The notes below the pieces were generated by a model. It ran no database searches. It worked only from the letters and a program-made list of their open reading frames with translations, and had not been told where the DNA came from. From Clostridia bacterium (lineage in GTDB: Bacteria > Bacillota > Clostridia > Christensenellales > Borkfalkiaceae), in the NCBI GenBank assembly GCA_900767885.1, contig CAAGAU010000034.1, positions 1 to 39,536 of the forward strand: a DNA stretch of 39,536 nucleotides. The letters are read 5' to 3'. Of the stretch, positions 14,028-21,642 are shown piece after piece (within the stretch, counting starts at the first letter, position 1; every line of letters starts with the position of its first letter). Made by a program: the position numbers and the translations under genes.

Positions 14028-14548
14028 TGGAAAAGTGTTTGTCTACCGAGAAAATTTACGACGGAAAAGTAGTAAAACTACGCGTCGATAAAGTTAGTCT
14101 TGACGACGGAAGAACTGCTGAGCGCGAAGTTATTACTCATTGCGGCGGAGCGGGCGTGCTTGTCGTTAAAAACGGAAAAGTCCTGCTCGAAAGGCAGTTT
14201 CGTTACGCCGTAAACGAAGAAATTATCGAAATACCGGCGGGTAAGCGCGACGAGGGCGAGAGTTTTTACGATACGGCAAAACGCGAACTCGAAGAAGAAA
14301 CGGGGCTTATACCGCTTAATTTACAAAAGATAGGCGAAATTTATCCCTCACCCGCATATACGAGCGAGGTTATAGGCGTATTTTTTGCCGACGAGTTTAA
14401 AAACGGTCATGTACACTTTGACGATACCGAAGATTTATCTTGTTTCTGGACGGATATTTCTTCCGCGCTCGAAATGGTAAAACGCGGTGAAATAACCGAC
14501 GCAAAAACCGTGGTCGCACTCGGCTGGTATGCTTTAAACAAACTTTAA
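14027..14548 (+). CDS. Nudix hydrolase, ADP-ribose pyrophosphatase-like
   Basis: 173 aa. The Nudix box, reading GKRDEGESF, YDTAKRELEEETGL (about residues 67-89), is complete, including the catalytic REL-EE-G core that binds Mg2+. An N-terminal beta domain (VVKLRVDKVSLDDGR) and FRYAVNEEIIEIPAG match the ADP-ribose diphosphatase (NudF-like) subgroup, which hydrolyses ADP-ribose to AMP and ribose-5-phosphate. The exact substrate is inferred. It is coupled to the upstream unknown gene through TAATG. Confidence 0.9.
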   Translation: MEKCLSTEKIYDGKVVKLRVDKVSLDDGRTAEREVITHCGGAGVLVVKNGKVLLERQFRYAVNEEIIEIPAGKRDEGESFYDTAKRELEEETGLIPLNLQKIGEIYPSPAYTSEVIGVFFADEFKNGHVHFDDTEDLSCFWTDISSALEMVKRGEITDAKTVVALGWYALNKL

Positions 14549-14555
14549 ACTGATA

Positions 14556-14606
14556 AAAACGTCCGTCGGCGACAAATTTTATGAAAATTTTTCGCCGACG
14601 GCGTTT
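14556..14606 (+). terminator. Terminator after the Nudix gene
   Basis: CGTCGGCGA (14564-14572) pairs with TCGCCGACG (14592-14600), flanked by AAAACG and CGTTTT that extend the stem with an internal loop. A short T-rich tract follows. Confidence 0.75.
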
Positions 14607-14612
14607 TATCGT

Positions 14613-14642
14613 TTGCCTTTTTGTCGCAAATTATGTTATTAT
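14613..14642 (+). promoter_or_regulatory. Na/Pi cotransporter promoter
   Basis: TTGCCT (14613-14618), an 18-nt spacer and TATTAT (14637-14642). Confidence 0.5.
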
Positions 14643-14674
14643 GGAAAGCGAAGATAATTATTTAATTTGCAGTA

Positions 14675-14713
14675 GGCTGTGGTAGCCGAATAGTTCCCGC
14701 GCACGTCGCGCGG
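14675..14713 (+). promoter_or_regulatory. Two leader hairpins before the Na/Pi cotransporter
   Basis: GGCT (14675-14678) with AGCC (14684-14687), and CCGCGC (14697-14702) with GCGCGG (14708-14713). The second stem ends 3 nt before the AAGGAAAA ribosome-binding region. No known riboswitch is recognised. Confidence 0.4.
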
Positions 14714-14725
14714 AAAGGAAAACAA

Positions 14726-16408
14726 ATGAATATAACGTTCACACAAACGTACACGGTGGTTTTTTACATGCTTGCCGCGCTCGGCGCGTTTTTAATCGGG
14801 TTTAAACTTTTATCCGAGAATTTACAGCGCGTGGCAAACAAAGGGTTAAGAAAACTTTTCGATAAAACGTCGAAAAGCAAACTTGCCGGCGTCGGAATCG
14901 GCGCGGGCGCGACCATTTTAATGCAGTCGAGCGGTGCGACCACGGTTATGGTAATAGGTTTTGTAAACGCCGGTATGATGACTCTCGCGCAGGCGACGGC
15001 AATCATAATGGGCGCGAATATCGGAACGACGGTAACTACTATTCTCCTCGCCGTAGGTATGGCTAACGTAGGCATATACTTTATGGTTCTTGCGTTTGTC
15101 GGCATATTCGTTTCTATGATATGTAAAAACGGTAAGGTTAAAAGTTGGGGACTTACCGCCGCGGGTTTCGGACTCGTGTTTTTCGGTCTTACCATAATAT
15201 CGGCATGTTCGGGTGCGCTTAAAGAAAACGCGACTCTCCAGAAAATATTACGTATGGAGATTCACCCTTCGTTTTTAGAGCCGATAGCCTTACTTTTTAT
15301 AGGCGCGCTTATAACCGCAATAATGCAGTCGAGTACGGCTGTGAACGCTATTTTGCTTTCTATGCTTACAGCCGGTATACAAATCGGCAGCGGCGGCAAC
15401 GCTATTTTATATATCGTTTTAGGTACCAACATCGGTACCTGCGTAACCGCGCTCATCAGCTCCATGGGCGCGACTACCAATGCAAAACGTGCCGCGCTTA
15501 TTCACTTTTTGTTCAATTTTTGCGGTTCTGTACTCTTTTTGATAATTCTTTCTGTATGGAAAGGCTTTATGTCCGATTTCTGGACGAAGATAATAAATTT
15601 CAGCGACGCCGAGATGTCGAGTCGTATGCAACTCGCACTCTTCCATCTTGCGTTCAACTCTATTTGTACTTTAATCTTTTTACCGCTTACCTCGGTAATA
15701 GTGAAAGTAACGGAATTTATAATAAAAGACAAAAAGAAAAAAGAGGCAATACGAATTACCTATATGGACGAGCGTATGTTGTCCACGCCCACCGTCGCGA
15801 TTGCGCAACTCATCAAAGAGACGGTGTCTATGGGCAACGAGTGCATGGACGTGCTTAAAAAATCTTTCGACGCGTTCATGGCGCGCGATACGTCGGTTGC
15901 AGAGGATATAAACGCCGAAAACGAGGATATTTCCGTAATATCCAAGCAGATAACCGATTATCTGATAAAGGTTTCGGGCGAAAACGTTTCCGTTCACGAC
16001 GATCAGCGAATTTCCATTTTATATCACGCCATAGGCGACATGTTGCGTATATCCGAAATTTCGGATAATATAGTAAAATATACGCGTTCCGTCGTGGATA
16101 AAGGACTTAATTTTACCGATTCGGTACTTAAAGAAATACACGTTATGTACGGTAAACTCGACGAGATGTATCGTCTTGCGATAGATATATTCGAAAATAT
16201 GGATAAATCGCGTTTCGATACGCTCGAAATAATCGAAAACACGGTCGATTCTATGCGTAAATCGCTTATCGACGGGCATATACGCCGTCTTAACGAAGGT
16301 ACTTGTTCGCCAGAGTCGTCCGCTGTATTCGTAAACTTCGTAAACAATCTCGAAAGGGTAGGCGATCATATAACGTTCATCGCTCATTCGGTAGAGGAAT
16401 TACAATGA
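14726..16408 (+). CDS. Na/Pi cotransporter (NptA-like) with PhoU-like C-terminus
   Basis: 560 aa. Residues 1-330 hold about eight membrane segments with the two Na/Pi repeats: GATILMQSSGATTVMVIGFV plus GANIGTTVTTIL, and IMQSSTAVNAILL plus GTNIGTCVTALI. The QSS motifs are the substrate-binding hallmarks. Residues ~350-560 form a cytoplasmic PhoU-like helical domain (NECMDVLKKSFDAFM, NNLERVGDHITFIAHSVEEL). It imports phosphate with sodium, or may act in phosphate sensing. AAGGAAAA is the ribosome-binding site. It overlaps dtd by ATGA. Confidence 0.92.
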   Translation: MNITFTQTYTVVFYMLAALGAFLIGFKLLSENLQRVANKGLRKLFDKTSKSKLAGVGIGAGATILMQSSGATTVMVIGFVNAGMMTLAQATAIIMGANIGTTVTTILLAVGMANVGIYFMVLAFVGIFVSMICKNGKVKSWGLTAAGFGLVFFGLTIISACSGALKENATLQKILRMEIHPSFLEPIALLFIGALITAIMQSSTAVNAILLSMLTAGIQIGSGGNAILYIVLGTNIGTCVTALISSMGATTNAKRAALIHFLFNFCGSVLFLIILSVWKGFMSDFWTKIINFSDAEMSSRMQLALFHLAFNSICTLIFLPLTSVIVKVTEFIIKDKKKKEAIRITYMDERMLSTPTVAIAQLIKETVSMGNECMDVLKKSFDAFMARDTSVAEDINAENEDISVISKQITDYLIKVSGENVSVHDDQRISILYHAIGDMLRISEISDNIVKYTRSVVDKGLNFTDSVLKEIHVMYGKLDEMYRLAIDIFENMDKSRFDTLEIIENTVDSMRKSLIDGHIRRLNEGTCSPESSAVFVNFVNNLERVGDHITFIAHSVEELQ

Positions 16409-16842
16409 AAGCAGTCGTACAAAGGGTTTTATCGGCGGTTTTGACCGTTGACGGAAACGAAATTTCGCGTATCGGCAGGGGGTTCGTCGTTTATTTCGGC
16501 GTAGCCAAGGGCGACGACGCCGAAAAGTGCGATTACGTCGTTAAAAAAATCGCTTCGCTCCGCGCGTTCGAAGACGAAAACGGAAAGACCAATCTTTCGC
16601 TTTCCGACGTCGGCGGCAGCGTGCTTTTTGTTTCGCAGTTTACCTTGCTTGCCGACCTCAAAAAGGGCAATCGTCCATCTTTTACAGAGGCGGAAGAACC
16701 GCAAAAAGCAAAAGAAAAATACCTTTATTCGGCACAAAAACTTATCGGACAGGGCGTTGACGTTAAACTCGGCGTTTTCGGTGCCGATATGAAAATCACG
16801 CAGGTAAACGACGGTCCGTTTACTCTCGTATACGAAATTTAG
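16405..16842 (+). CDS. dtd: D-aminoacyl-tRNA deacylase
   Basis: 145 aa, family length. It removes D-amino acids (and glycine from mischarged tRNA) attached to tRNA. The N-terminus MKAVVQRVLSAVLTVDG, the SQFTLLADLKKGNRPSF signature and the cross-subunit GP motif in VNDGPFTLVYEI are all present. The start at 16405 overlaps the Na/Pi gene stop as ATGA, so it is translated by coupling. A longer in-frame ORF begins inside that gene and is not used. Confidence 0.95.
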   Translation: MKAVVQRVLSAVLTVDGNEISRIGRGFVVYFGVAKGDDAEKCDYVVKKIASLRAFEDENGKTNLSLSDVGGSVLFVSQFTLLADLKKGNRPSFTEAEEPQKAKEKYLYSAQKLIGQGVDVKLGVFGADMKITQVNDGPFTLVYEI

Positions 16843-16850
16843 TATAAAAA

Positions 16851-16883
16851 CCTCGCGCAGGGCACAAAATAACTTGCGGGAGG
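16851..16883 (+). promoter_or_regulatory. Hairpin covering the ribosome-binding site of the 39-aa gene
   Basis: CCTCGCGCA (16851-16859) pairs 8 of 9 with TGCGGGAGG (16875-16883), burying the GGGAGG Shine-Dalgarno. TATTTTT follows, so it may also act as a weak terminator after dtd. Confidence 0.5.
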
Positions 16884-16890
16884 TATTTTT

Positions 16891-17010
16891 ATGTCGAAAA
16901 AGAAAAAACATCCCGTCAAAAAAATGACGGAACGAGATTACGAAAATTATATAATGGCGCTTAAAGACGAAAGCCCCGTCAGACCGGTTGTTCCGGGAGA
17001 GCAAAAATAG
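16891..17010 (+). CDS. Small basic hypothetical protein (39 aa)
   Basis: The ORF encodes 39 residues: a Lys-rich start (MSKKKKHPVKKMT), a middle segment ERDYENYIMALKDESP and a Pro-containing tail ending VPGEQK. It is unrecognised, cytoplasmic, and has no membrane segment. A near-perfect GGGAGG (16878-16883) lies 7 nt before the ATG, one of the strongest ribosome-binding sites in the window, which supports a real gene. It lies 48 nt after dtd and before the leaderless GNAT-like gene. The basic N-terminus could contact RNA or ribosomes, but this is conjecture. Confidence 0.7.
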   Translation: MSKKKKHPVKKMTERDYENYIMALKDESPVRPVVPGEQK

Positions 17011-17060
17011 CCCCGGTTTAATCGTAATAAGAAATTACATGAAAAATATTTGTAAAAACA

Positions 17061-17089
17061 TTGATTTAATCGCTAAAAAGTGCTATAAT
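17061..17089 (+). promoter_or_regulatory. Promoter of the GNAT-like gene, leaderless configuration
   Basis: TTGATT (17061-17066), a 17-nt spacer and TATAAT (17084-17089). The ATG follows after only 8 nt. Confidence 0.75.
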
Positions 17090-17097
17090 GCAGCGGT

Positions 17098-18219
17098 ATG
17101 ATACACGTTGTAGAGGCGATAAGCGCGGCGCAAATGAAAAAATTCGCGCTTTTTCCGATAAAACTTTATAAAAAAAATCCGTATTACGTTCCGTCTTTTA
17201 CTTCCGACGAAAAAAATATAAAAAACGAAAAGGTTAATTTTGCCGCGAAGGGTTGCGACGTAAAATGTTTTCTCGCGTACAGGGACGGCAAAATAGTCGG
17301 CAGAATAGCGGCGATAATCGTTCGCGAAGCCAATGAAAAATACGGCGAAAAAAAAGTCAGGTTTTCCCGTTTCGATTTTATCGACGACGAAGAAGTCGCC
17401 GCCGCGCTTTTGAACGCGGTTATCGGATACGGTAAAGAATGCGGCATGGATACCGTACACGGTCCGTGGGGTTTTAACGATACCGACAGGGAAGGTATGC
17501 TTACTTCAGGTTTCGATCAGATTTCTACTTTCGCCACCAACTACAATTACGAATATTATCCCGAAATAATGAAAAAACTCGGCTACGAAAAAGAGAGCGA
17601 GTGGGTTGAATATCGCTTTGAAATTAAAAATTACGACGAGAGATATTCTAAGATAGGCGAGGCGGTGGCAAAACGCTCGTGTTTTAAGGAGATAGCGGGT
17701 ACGATGCCGCTTAAACGCCTTATACGCGACTACGGCGATAAGTTTTTCGATTGTTATAACGCCGCATACGGCAATCTCGACTCTTATATCGAAATAAAAG
17801 GCGACGCAAAAAAAAGCGTTTTAAAAACTTTTGCCTCGGTTATAAACGATAAGTATCTGTCATTTATAATCGACGAAAAAACCGATAAGGTCGCGGCGTT
17901 CGGCGTAGCCATTCCCGCACTCGGTTACATAGTAAACAAGCATAAAGGCAGCGCGCTTAAAAGCCTTATAGGCATAATTAAAGAAATTAAAAAACCGCAC
18001 GCGCTCGAACTTTGTCTGGTCGGGGTCGCGCCCGAGTATCGTATGTCGGGCATAAACGCCATGATAATAGATCGTATATGGCGTAACGTGCTTAAATACG
18101 GTATTACAGACATAGTGAGCAATCCTATGCTTACGACAAACGTAAATATTCTCGCCCAGTGGAAGAATATTCCGCACGAAATAGTCAAACGCAGACAAAC
18201 CTTTATAAAAAAATTTTAA
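17098..18219 (+). CDS. GNAT-like protein (putative N-acetyltransferase)
   Basis: 373 aa. The N-terminal half matches a large, poorly characterised GNAT-like family: FALFPIKLYKKNPYYVPSF, then FLAYRDGKIVGRIAAI (about residues 58-73), HGPWGFNDTDREGML, and NYNYEYYPEIMKKLGYEKESEW. The C-terminal half repeats acetyltransferase-like elements (LCLVGVAPEYRMSGINAMIID). Acetyl-CoA binding is inferred and the substrate is unknown. No Shine-Dalgarno; the -10 box ends 8 nt before the ATG, so the mRNA should be leaderless. A terminator follows. Confidence 0.75.
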   Translation: MIHVVEAISAAQMKKFALFPIKLYKKNPYYVPSFTSDEKNIKNEKVNFAAKGCDVKCFLAYRDGKIVGRIAAIIVREANEKYGEKKVRFSRFDFIDDEEVAAALLNAVIGYGKECGMDTVHGPWGFNDTDREGMLTSGFDQISTFATNYNYEYYPEIMKKLGYEKESEWVEYRFEIKNYDERYSKIGEAVAKRSCFKEIAGTMPLKRLIRDYGDKFFDCYNAAYGNLDSYIEIKGDAKKSVLKTFASVINDKYLSFIIDEKTDKVAAFGVAIPALGYIVNKHKGSALKSLIGIIKEIKKPHALELCLVGVAPEYRMSGINAMIIDRIWRNVLKYGITDIVSNPMLTTNVNILAQWKNIPHEIVKRRQTFIKKF

Positions 18220-18224
18220 AGCGA

Positions 18225-18266
18225 CCGCCTTTTTGCATAAAAAATGCCGAAAGGCGGCTTTTTTTA
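18225..18266 (+). terminator. Terminator after the GNAT-like gene
   Basis: CCGCCTT (18225-18231) pairs with AAGGCGG (18251-18257), with an inner GCAT...ATGC. Eight or more T follow. Confidence 0.9.
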
Positions 18267-18279
18267 ATTGTAATTTATT

Positions 18280-18309
18280 TTGATTTATGCTAAAATATAG
18301 GGGTATAAT
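18280..18309 (+). promoter_or_regulatory. asnS promoter
   Basis: TTGATT (18280-18285), an 18-nt spacer and TATAAT (18304-18309). Confidence 0.65.
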
Positions 18310-18331
18310 TTTACTTATTACGGAGCGTTAT

Positions 18332-19729
18332 ATGGAAAAAAAGACGAGCGTAAAAACGTTATACGCCGAAAGTAAGAATTTCGGCGGAAAATATATAACT
18401 GTTATGGGTTGGGCGCGTACTATCCGCGACGGTAAGGAGTTCGGTTTTATCGAACTTAACGACGGTAGTTGCTTCAAAGGCGTTCAGATAGTGTTCGAGC
18501 GCGCTTTAATCGAAAATTACGACGAAATAGCAAAGCAGAACGTGGGCGCGTCGCTCATAGTAAAGGGTACTCTCGTGCTTACGCCCGAGGCAAAACAACC
18601 CTTTGAAATAAAGGCGGATAAAATTACGGTGGAGGGTACTTCTTCGCCAGATTATCCCTTGCAAAAGAAGAGGCATTCTCTCGAATACCTCCGCGAGATA
18701 GCCTATCTTCGTCCGAGGACAAACACTTTCGGCGCGGCTTTCCGTATTCGCAGCGAGGCGGCTTTCGCCATACACGAATTTTTCAATTCGCGCGGATTCG
18801 TCTACGTCCATACGCCGCTTATAACGGGCAGCGATTGCGAAGGCGCGGGCGCGATGTTTCAGGTAACCACGTTGCCGCTTGCCGACGTTCCCAAGACCGA
18901 GGACGGCAAAGTCGATTATTCGCAGGACTTTTTCGGCAAGCAAGCCTCGCTTACCGTTTCGGGACAACTTTCCGCCGAGGCTTACGCATTGGCGTTCGGC
19001 AACGTTTACACTTTCGGTCCGACTTTCCGCGCCGAAAAATCAAATACCACCCGCCACGCGGCGGAATTCTGGATGATAGAGCCGGAAATGGCTTTTGCCG
19101 ATTTGTCCGATAATATGGACATGGCGGAAGCGATGGTGAAAAGCGTTATCAACCACGTTATGCAAACTTGCCCCTACGAACTCGAATTTTTAAACAACTT
19201 CGTAGACAAGGGGCTTTTGGCAAGACTTAAAAACGTAGCGGAAAGCGATTTCGTTCGTTTGAGTTATACCGAGGCGATAAAAATTCTCGAACCCGTAAAG
19301 GACAAGTTCGAGTTCCCCGTATATTGGGGTTGCGACCTTCAGAGCGAACACGAACGTTATATAACCGAGCAGGTTTACGGCAAACCCGTATTTCTGACCG
19401 ATTATCCCAAGGAAATCAAGGCGTTTTATATGCGTCTTAACGACGACGGTAAGACGGTTGCGGCGGCTGATCTTCTCGTTCCCGCTATCGGCGAACTTAT
19501 CGGCGGCAGTCAGAGAGAAGAGCGTTACGACGTGCTTGTTTCGCGTATGAACGAACTCGGTTTAAACCCCGCCGATTACGACTGGTATTTAAATTTGCGC
19601 AAATACGGCGGCGTAACTCATTCGGGTTACGGTTTAGGTTTCGAGCGTATGGTAATGTATTTAACCGGCATATCCAATATAAGGGACGTAATACCGTTCC
19701 CGCGCACGGTCGGCAACCTGGAGTATTAA
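18332..19729 (+). CDS. asnS: Asparaginyl-tRNA synthetase
   Basis: 465 aa. It charges tRNA-Asn with asparagine. The N-terminal OB-fold anticodon domain (ITVMGWARTIRDGKEFGFIELNDGS) is followed by the class II core: motif 2 in YTFGPTFRAEKSNTTRHAAEFWMIE and motif 3 in GYGLGFERMVMYL, ending NIRDVIPFPRTVGN. The start at 18332 has CGGAG 6 nt upstream; an in-frame ATG at 18287 lies upstream of the -10 box. Its presence implies direct Asn charging, without excluding an amidotransferase route. Confidence 0.96.
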   Translation: MEKKTSVKTLYAESKNFGGKYITVMGWARTIRDGKEFGFIELNDGSCFKGVQIVFERALIENYDEIAKQNVGASLIVKGTLVLTPEAKQPFEIKADKITVEGTSSPDYPLQKKRHSLEYLREIAYLRPRTNTFGAAFRIRSEAAFAIHEFFNSRGFVYVHTPLITGSDCEGAGAMFQVTTLPLADVPKTEDGKVDYSQDFFGKQASLTVSGQLSAEAYALAFGNVYTFGPTFRAEKSNTTRHAAEFWMIEPEMAFADLSDNMDMAEAMVKSVINHVMQTCPYELEFLNNFVDKGLLARLKNVAESDFVRLSYTEAIKILEPVKDKFEFPVYWGCDLQSEHERYITEQVYGKPVFLTDYPKEIKAFYMRLNDDGKTVAAADLLVPAIGELIGGSQREERYDVLVSRMNELGLNPADYDWYLNLRKYGGVTHSGYGLGFERMVMYLTGISNIRDVIPFPRTVGNLEY

Positions 19730-19825
19730 AACCGTATAACGGCACTCTCGCTTCTTGCGTGGCGTTGTGTCGAAAAAATAAATAACCCCTCAATCGTCGC
19801 TTGCGGCGGCGAAAATAAGGCAAAA

Positions 19826-20842
19826 ATGAAAATAGTTATAGACGCATACGGCGGCGATAATTCGCCGTCGGAGATAATTAAAGGCGCGCTTGCCGCGCTT
19901 AAGGAAAAAGAAGAATTCGATATAGTTCTCGTCGGCGATTCCGACGGGATAAGCAGGGTTCTTCAAAACGAAGAATACGACAAATTAAGGGTTTCGGTGG
20001 TAAACGCGTCCGAGGTTATCTCCTGCGACGAGTCGCCGACCGAGGCTATCCGTAAAAAGCCCGATTCGTCTATCGTGCGCGCCGTAAAACTGCTTAAAGA
20101 GGACGATAACGCAAAGGCGTTCGTTTCGGCAGGGTCTACGGGCGCGGTGCTTGCCGCATCGGTGCTTTTGTCAAGGCGTATTAAGGGAGTATCCCGTCCC
20201 GCGCTCGCTCCGCTTTTGCCTACTATGAAAGGCGGCGAAACGATTTTTCTCGATTGCGGCGCAAACGTTGACTGTAAAGCCGTAAACTTGTTGCAATTCG
20301 CTGTTATGGGTAGCGCATACATGAGCGAGGTAAAGGGTATAGAAAATCCGCGAGTCGCTCTTTTATCCAACGGAACGGAGGACGCAAAAGGCAACGCGCT
20401 TACAAAAGAAGCGTTCGAACTTTTGAAAAACGCAAAAAACTTAAATTTCGTGGGAAACACCGAGGCTCGCGACATTTTGTCGGGCGAGGCGGACGTAATA
20501 GTAACCGACGGTTTTTACGGCAATATCGCGTTAAAGAGCATGGAAGGCGCAATAGGTTGCCTGTTTAAAACGCTCAAAGCCGAAATTTATTCGTCTGCGC
20601 TTTCCAAATTCGGCGCGCTGTTTATGAAAAGCGCGTTTAAAAGCGTAAAGGACAAACTCGACTATAACAAAAAAGGCGGCGCAGTGTTGTTGGGAATGGA
20701 AAAAGTCGTCGTTAAGGCGCACGGATCGTCTAAAGCGGAAGCGTTTAAAAACGCGGTGTTGCAGGCGTACGAGGCCTCGTCGCTCGATATAAACGAGAAA
20801 ATATGCAGGGAAATCGCTTTGCTCGGCGGTGAAACCGTATGA
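19826..20842 (+). CDS. plsX: Phosphate acyltransferase PlsX
   Basis: 338 aa. PlsX makes acyl-phosphate from acyl-ACP for phospholipid synthesis, a peripheral membrane step. The N-terminus IVIDAYGGDNSPSEIIKGAL, then AFVSAGSTGAVLAAS, FLDCGANVDCK and GFYGNIALKSMEG are the family marks (usual length about 330). TAAGG precedes the ATG. It overlaps rnc by ATGA. In many Bacillota rpmF sits just upstream and fab genes downstream; here the preceding 96 nt hold no rpmF. Confidence 0.95.
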   Translation: MKIVIDAYGGDNSPSEIIKGALAALKEKEEFDIVLVGDSDGISRVLQNEEYDKLRVSVVNASEVISCDESPTEAIRKKPDSSIVRAVKLLKEDDNAKAFVSAGSTGAVLAASVLLSRRIKGVSRPALAPLLPTMKGGETIFLDCGANVDCKAVNLLQFAVMGSAYMSEVKGIENPRVALLSNGTEDAKGNALTKEAFELLKNAKNLNFVGNTEARDILSGEADVIVTDGFYGNIALKSMEGAIGCLFKTLKAEIYSSALSKFGALFMKSAFKSVKDKLDYNKKGGAVLLGMEKVVVKAHGSSKAEAFKNAVLQAYEASSLDINEKICREIALLGGETV

Positions 20843-21642
20843 TATTTTATGTGGACGATTGCGAACAGAAAATAGGCTATTCGTTTAAAAACAAAAACCT
20901 TTTAAGGCAATGTTTTACTCATGCGTCCTATTCGCACGAGCATAAAAACGAACCGAGTAACGAACGGCTCGAGTTTTTCGGCGACGCCATACTCGAATAT
21001 TGTATATCGGAATATCTTTATGAAAAATATCCCGATTGCGACGAGGGTAAACTTACAAAACTCCGTCAGGATCTCGTTTCGGGAAAACCGCTTGCCGAGG
21101 CGATAAAAAAATGCGGTTTAGATGAGTTTATATTATACGGCGAGGGCGAAAAGAAAAATTTAAGCGGTAATCACGCCGCCGCGTGCGAAAATTTATTCGA
21201 GGCGATAGTCGCGGGTATTTATACCGACGAGGGCGGAGGATTGGAAGCGGCAAAAAAATTTATTTTCGACAAACTCGTTTTTGTTTCCGGGAAAAAAATC
21301 GTAAATAAACAAAAAACCGCGGTTCGGGAAGTTAAACCCGTAAAAAACGAAAAACCCGTAATCGAGCCTAAGGCGAAGAAAGATCCCAAAAGCGCGTTGC
21401 AGGAATACGTTCAGAAATATAAACTCGGTGGAGTGAGTTACAGCGAAAAGTCGCGTAAAGGCCCGTCGCACCAACCGATATTCGAGATGTCGGTGTCGGT
21501 GGACGGCAAAGAGTTAGCCGTAGGAGAGGGCAAACGCAAGACCGAAGCCGAAAAATCCGCCGCCGAAAAAGCGCTTAAAATTCTCGGCGCAAAGAAAAAA
21601 TCAACCGACAAGGTTAAGGAGAAACGTATAAGTGGACTTTAA
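20839..21642 (+). CDS. rnc: Ribonuclease III
   Basis: 267 aa. It cleaves double-stranded RNA in rRNA and mRNA processing. The catalytic domain (1-150) shows the signature NERLEFFGDAILEY and the second acidic site in ENLFEAIVAGIYTDEGG. The dsRNA-binding domain (about 180-250) starts at DPKSALQEYVQKYKLGG and ends in GEGKRKTEAEKSAAEKALKIL. A Lys-rich linker of about 30 residues separates them, longer than usual. Coupled to plsX by ATGA and overlapping smc by 11 bp. Confidence 0.95.
   Translation: MIFYVDDCEQKIGYSFKNKNLLRQCFTHASYSHEHKNEPSNERLEFFGDAILEYCISEYLYEKYPDCDEGKLTKLRQDLVSGKPLAEAIKKCGLDEFILYGEGEKKNLSGNHAAACENLFEAIVAGIYTDEGGGLEAAKKFIFDKLVFVSGKKIVNKQKTAVREVKPVKNEKPVIEPKAKKDPKSALQEYVQKYKLGGVSYSEKSRKGPSHQPIFEMSVSVDGKELAVGEGKRKTEAEKSAAEKALKILGAKKKSTDKVKEKRISGL

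Noticed and set aside
14675..14713. Mini-ykkC-like riboswitch before the Na/Pi gene
   Set aside because: The two loops do not both carry the required ACGR sequence.
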